DNA of 64,000 nt, taken from NCBI GenBank assembly GCA_016584305.1, contig JACEEZ010022629.1:55001-119000 (forward strand), written 5' to 3'. Positions within the stretch are counted from its first letter, which is position 1. Each line of letters opens with the position of its first letter. The notes below the pieces were generated by a model, which was not told where the DNA came from, searched no databases, and worked only from the letters and a program-made list of their open reading frames with translations. Source of the DNA: Chionoecetes opilio. Taxonomy: Eukaryota; Arthropoda; Malacostraca; Decapoda; Majidae. Of this stretch, positions 60,154 to 64,000 are shown piece by piece. The translations under genes and the position numbers were made by a program.

Positions 60154-60500
60154 CTGGAAGTAAGAATAACACACTGGTATGTCAAGCACAGATGACTGAC
60201 CTTATTTTTGCATCATGACTCTCACTTGGAAGGTTATAGGTGGAGTTAGATTGAATTCAAAAATATCTTTGGTAAATTTTGACTTTTCAGTATCTCGCTA
60301 ATATTTTTGACAAGACTTTTTTTCTGGTAGATTTTGATGTGATATTCAATAATATAGTGTTTTTTATATCCCATTAATGCACACAATAAACCAAATGAGA
60401 GCCATCCAGTTTTCATAATTATAACCACTGTCGTATCCCAAGGCAATAACAACAGGAATAAGGCTGCCGTATCTGTAGCTGCGGCGATAACTGATACAAT
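60154..60500. other. GTF3C3 5' flank
   Basis: No element recognised. A non-coding first exon should lie upstream of 60153 but was not identified. Confidence 0.4.
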
Positions 60501-60504
60501 CAAT

Positions 60505-60850
60505 CAAACATTGGGGGCATACGCCGGGGGGCGCGTCGCCTCGCCCACCCTACGACGCCACTCCCGGGGGTCACCACGCGCGAGTCCCCATGCAGGCTCC
60601 TTTCCCATACCAAGCAACTCTCGACAAGAAACATCAACTTGCCCCATCCACGAGCCTTGTGAGCCTTGGCCTCCTCCACGCCGGATTGTCTTCTACAGAT
60701 ACAACCCGATGGGAAGGATCGGTTTCAGGGTAGCGTGCCACATGCCCATATAGCCGAAGTTGGCGCTGATGGACTATGCAGGTAATAGGCCTCGTTTCAG
60801 TCTCACGGTGCAATCGCTCCATCATCCACTCACGGTGTAATCATGCCAGC
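60505..60850 (-). pseudogene. Non-LTR retrotransposon reverse transcriptase C-terminus
   Basis: The minus strand encodes ITCIVHQRQLRLYGHVARYP and HRVVSVEDNPAWRRPR, the L..(F/Y)GHV.R segment after the reverse transcriptase domain in many arthropod LINEs, followed by frame breaks. Confidence 0.75.
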
Positions 60851-61026
60851 GATACCCCATGATTCTGCGAAGACTAGGTTTTTATGGTTTTTATATTTTG
60901 AAATTTTTGAAAATTGGTTATGGATGCTGAAATTCCGGACATTTCGAGAAATTTCAAAATTCCCTCCTGGAAACTGATTTTGACACCTAAATTCCGGACA
61001 TGTCCGGGAAAATCCGGATGTATAGC

Positions 61027-61118
61027 AACCCTAAGGTCCTACATCCATCTTTCATCCCCATCCATGAAATTGTCTAGTCTCCTTTTAAAGTTCCCTATTA
61101 GCTCCGCACTAACTACCT
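61027..61118 (-). mobile_element. CR1-like LINE 3' fragment
   Basis: Internal part of the CR1-type end (TTTCATCCCCATCCATGAAA; TCCGCACTAACTACCT), without the tail. Confidence 0.7.
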
Positions 61119-61377
61119 CAAATAGTCATAAAATAACTGGAAGCACAGGCACTTGAATGTCTTAGATTTTAGCGAACCTAAGACCCACAGCGCTTGTCAA
61201 GTTGTGTCTAACATATCTTTACCTGTTGCATCAATATGTTCGGTGATGGTGTGTTGCCAGTGCATGATAGGCGTGGGGAAGGCCCTCCTCTCAACACACG
61301 CCTTGGGTTTGTTTACAATGGTTTTGGTCTTGGTCGGAGGCGATTGTTTGTTATGATGGTCTTGGTCTTGGTTTCCT

Positions 61378-61520
61378 TCATAAGAACAGAAGAAAATAAG
61401 GAAGCTACAAGAGGCCGAGACCTACACGTGGTAGTTCCTGATACTTAACACTACCTACATCCACCTTTCATCCCCATCCTGAATTTATCTAGCCTCCCTT
61501 TAAAGCTCTCTAATGAATGA
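61378..61520 (-). mobile_element. CR1-like LINE 3' end
   Basis: ATAAGAACAGAAGAAAATAA tail through TTTCATCCCCATCC, minus orientation. Confidence 0.75.
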
Positions 61521-61707
61521 GAGCTAACAGACTTCAAAGACTACTGCACCCTGGTTATCGGTATATTTTAACCAGATGTGGGATAAGGTTGTCGAATTAT
61601 CCAGGGTATCGCTAGGTAGTGCACTAGCTCTGCCGTGGACCCAAAAATAGGCTTTTCATACTTCAAAGCCGTCATTTTATATTTGTTATCTTGCCCAACG
61701 GGCGAAA

Positions 61708-61952
61708 GTCATAAGGCGTTTTCTGCGGGGGATTTCGCTTGCAAGCGAAAAAAAATTGATCGCAAGCGGTCACTTTTATAGTGCCGATATATACTTTATA
61801 GTGCCCAAACAAACATTTCGCTTGCTGCCGCAACAACAAATTCTTGCGGGTCGGGCAATCATCTTCCCTGGATGATTGAACAGCAAGCGAAATTTGAGCA
61901 ATCCATTTTTTTTCGCTTGCAAGCGAAATCCCCCGCAGAAAACGCCTATAAG
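61708..61952. mobile_element. Foldback element with TTCGCTTGCAAGCGAA palindromes
   Basis: Arms AAGGCGTTTTCTGCGGGGGA then TTTCGCTTGCAAGCGAA (61713-61756) are inverted at 61904-61948. The 16-bp palindrome TTCGCTTGCAAGCGAA is itself inside each arm. A third pair (TTTCGCTTGCTG / CAGCAAGCGAAA) lies within. No coding. Confidence 0.75.
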
Positions 61953-62329
61953 GTGACATTTGGGGGTTAATCTCCAGCGGCACAAACTTTGGTCAAGAAT
62001 ACTCTACAAAGTCTGTACAGAATATAATCTCTTATTAAAAGAAACTCCAGCACCTGAACATTAGAAGCCTGCAAGAATATACAATCTTCTGCCATCACAC
62101 CTTGGCAAAGTCAGAGGCAATAGCTTGGTGCATGGAAATAAGTAATAAATGTAAGTATGAATAACATACTAGTCCGGCAACCAAACCTGACCTACGGCTT
62201 CTTTTCTGCTGCCACCACGTACACACAGTTCCTGGAGCTACACAACAAAGTCTTCCACTAGACAGGCCAATAACTCAGCTGAAAATAATACATATAAATA
62301 TCACACTGGGATATGCAATGATGACGAGA

Positions 62330-62330
<1 letters not shown>
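61953..62330. other. No gene recognised
   Basis: Intergenic sequence without recognised elements. Confidence 0.4.
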
Positions 62331-62410
<80 letters not shown>

Positions 62411-62500
62411 AGGAGGAGAGAGAAAAAAAAAGAGAGAGAGAGAGGAGAGGAGAGAGAAGGAGGAGAGAGAGGGAGAGAGAGAGAGAGGAAGGGAGGGGAG
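62331..62500. repeat. (GA)n microsatellite
   Basis: About 170 bp of GA with GGAGA interruptions. Confidence 0.95.
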
Positions 62501-62605
62501 GGGGGTCATAAAGTGAGTGAGTTTCTTAGTAGAGGTTCATATAAGCAGGAATTACGAGTGACACTAGAGCAAGGGACAATTTTTGGGCCTGTAATCTGCA
62601 TGCAA

Positions 62606-62834
62606 CGAAGGAAGGAAGGAAGGAAGGAAGGAAGGAAGGAGGGATAGAGGGAGAGATGAAGGAAGGAAGGCAGGGAAGGAGGGAGGGATAGAGGGAGAGA
62701 TGAAGGAAGGAAGGCAGGGAGGGAGGAAGGAAAGGAGGGAGGGAGGAGGGGAGGGAGGGAGGAGGGGAGGGAGGGAGGAGGGGAGGAAGGGAGGAAGGAA
62801 AGGAGGGAGGGAAGGAGGGAGGGAGGGAGGGAGG
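62606..62834. repeat. GGAA/GGGA microsatellite
   Basis: GGAA tetranucleotides grading into GGGAGG units, with a 60-bp block around GATAGAGGGAGAGATGAAGG repeated twice. Confidence 0.94.
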
Positions 62835-63169
62835 ATTGATATCAAAGAAGAGGTAAGAAAAAGAAAGAAAACAAAGAAAAAAAGACAATGAAGCCCTGCA
62901 AATAATAAGACAAGAAAAAGTAAACTGTAAAGAAGATGGATTTATGATCTATAACCAACAGGAAAAAACAGTGTGGAAAATGTCAAGCTTCAGAAATGTC
63001 TTAATGCAAAATATAAACTATTACTAAAAATAAGTGCTATCACATAACTTATGAACCTGGAGAAATGGAAGGTTGTCAGGTACAGTGCATGCAAGGGGAA
63101 AATACTACTGTGAATAGAAAGACATCTCCACATGCACCTGTCAGATATGCAGAGGAAGGAAAAAAATGG

Positions 63170-64000
63170 TTTGATTGATTGAAAGGCCAAAAGAAAGAAA
63201 TGGATTGAAAGGCCAAAAGAAAGAAATGGATTGAAAGGCCAAAAGAAAGAAATGGATTGAAAGGCCAAAAGAAAGAAATGGATTGAAAGGCCAAAAGAAA
63301 GAAATGGATTGAAAGGCCAAAAGAAATTGATTGAAAGGCCAAAAGAAATGGATTGAAAGGCCAAAAGAAAGAAATGGATTGAAAGGCCAAAAGAAAGAAA
63401 TTGATTGAAAGGCCAAAAGAAAGAAATTGATTGAAAGGCCACAAGAAAGAAATTGATTGAAAGGCCAAAAGAAAGAAATTGATTGAAAGGCCAAAAGAAA
63501 GAAATGGATTGAAAGGCCAAAAGAAATTGATGGATTGAAAGGCCAAAAGAAAGAAATGGATTGAAAAGCCAAAAGAAAGAAATGGATTGAAAGGCCAAAA
63601 GAAATTGATGGATTGAAAGGCCAAAAGAAAGAAATGGATTGAAAGGCCAAAAGAAATGGATTGAAAGGCCAAAAGAAAGAAATGGATTGAAAGGCCAAAA
63701 GAAAGAAATGGATTGAAAGGCCAAAAGAAAGAAATGGATTGAAAGGCCAAAAGAAAGAAATGGATTGAAAGGCCAAAAGAAAGAAATGGATTGAAAGGCC
63801 AAAAGAAAGAAATAGATTGAAAGGCCAAAAGAAATGGATTGAAAAGCCAAAAGAAAGAAATGGATTGAAAGGCCAAAAAAAAGAAATGGATTGAAAGGCC
63901 AAAAGAAAGAAATGGGTTGAAAGGTCAAAAGAAAGAAATGGATTGATAAGCCAAAAGAAATGGATTGAAAGGCCAAAAGGAAATTGATGGATTGAAAGGC
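63170..64000. repeat. 26-bp minisatellite running off the window
   Basis: The unit contains GAAAGGCCAAAAGAAAGAAA and TGGATT, about 32 copies. Shorter 18- and 22-bp variants arise by loss of GAAA. It continues past base 64000. All minus frames are open and spurious. Confidence 0.96.

Overview
The window is nuclear DNA of an animal, most likely an arthropod and probably a decapod crustacean. This is inferred from spliced genes with GT/AG introns, arthropod-type CR1-like and other non-LTR retrotransposon ends, many short DNA transposons and an extreme load of mini- and microsatellites. The species cannot be named from sequence alone. Almost all long open frames are tandem repeats. The real coding sequence is in short exons, which I joined by checking splice sites and reading phase.

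Three conserved single-copy genes can be read. (1) TGS1 (trimethylguanosine synthase), minus strand, about 36.4 to 9.9 kb. Thirteen exons link in consistent phase and carry the complete methyltransferase domain; the extreme 5' end is not certain. (2) NDUFAF3 (mitochondrial complex I assembly factor 3), plus strand, 41,122-45,358, complete in five exons and head-to-head with TGS1. (3) GTF3C3 (TFIIIC 102-kDa TPR subunit), minus strand, 60,153-50,822, complete in thirteen coding exons (973 residues) and convergent with NDUFAF3. A possible first exon of a fourth gene lies at 3,303-3,251 on the minus strand. The three genes serve separate processes (snRNA cap hypermethylation, respiratory complex assembly, Pol III transcription) and I see no pathway link.

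Layout: 1-9.8 kb holds a 17-bp satellite, retrotransposon and SINE remnants, an inverted pair of reverse-transcriptase pseudogenes and a TA-flanked transposon. 9.9-36.4 kb is TGS1, with introns filled by at least ten minisatellites (one of 3.6 kb), a hAT element with an 8-bp target duplication, and MITEs. 36.4-41.1 kb is the TGS1 5' region, with foldback elements, a 30-bp array and a likely bidirectional promoter. 41.1-45.5 kb is NDUFAF3. 46.1-49.9 kb is a 3.8-kb pyrimidine-rich array. 50.8-60.2 kb is GTF3C3. 60.2-64 kb holds retrotransposon ends, a foldback element and microsatellites running off the window.

I found no new enzymatic system. The most interesting signals are structural: a family of fourteen TTAA-flanked piggyBac-type MITEs, two of which end about 20 nt upstream of splice acceptors; three separate tandem or local duplications that copied a splice acceptor together with the start of its exon; two frame-preserving minisatellites inside TGS1 coding sequence; and a perfect 19-bp palindrome in the TGS1/NDUFAF3 divergent promoter.
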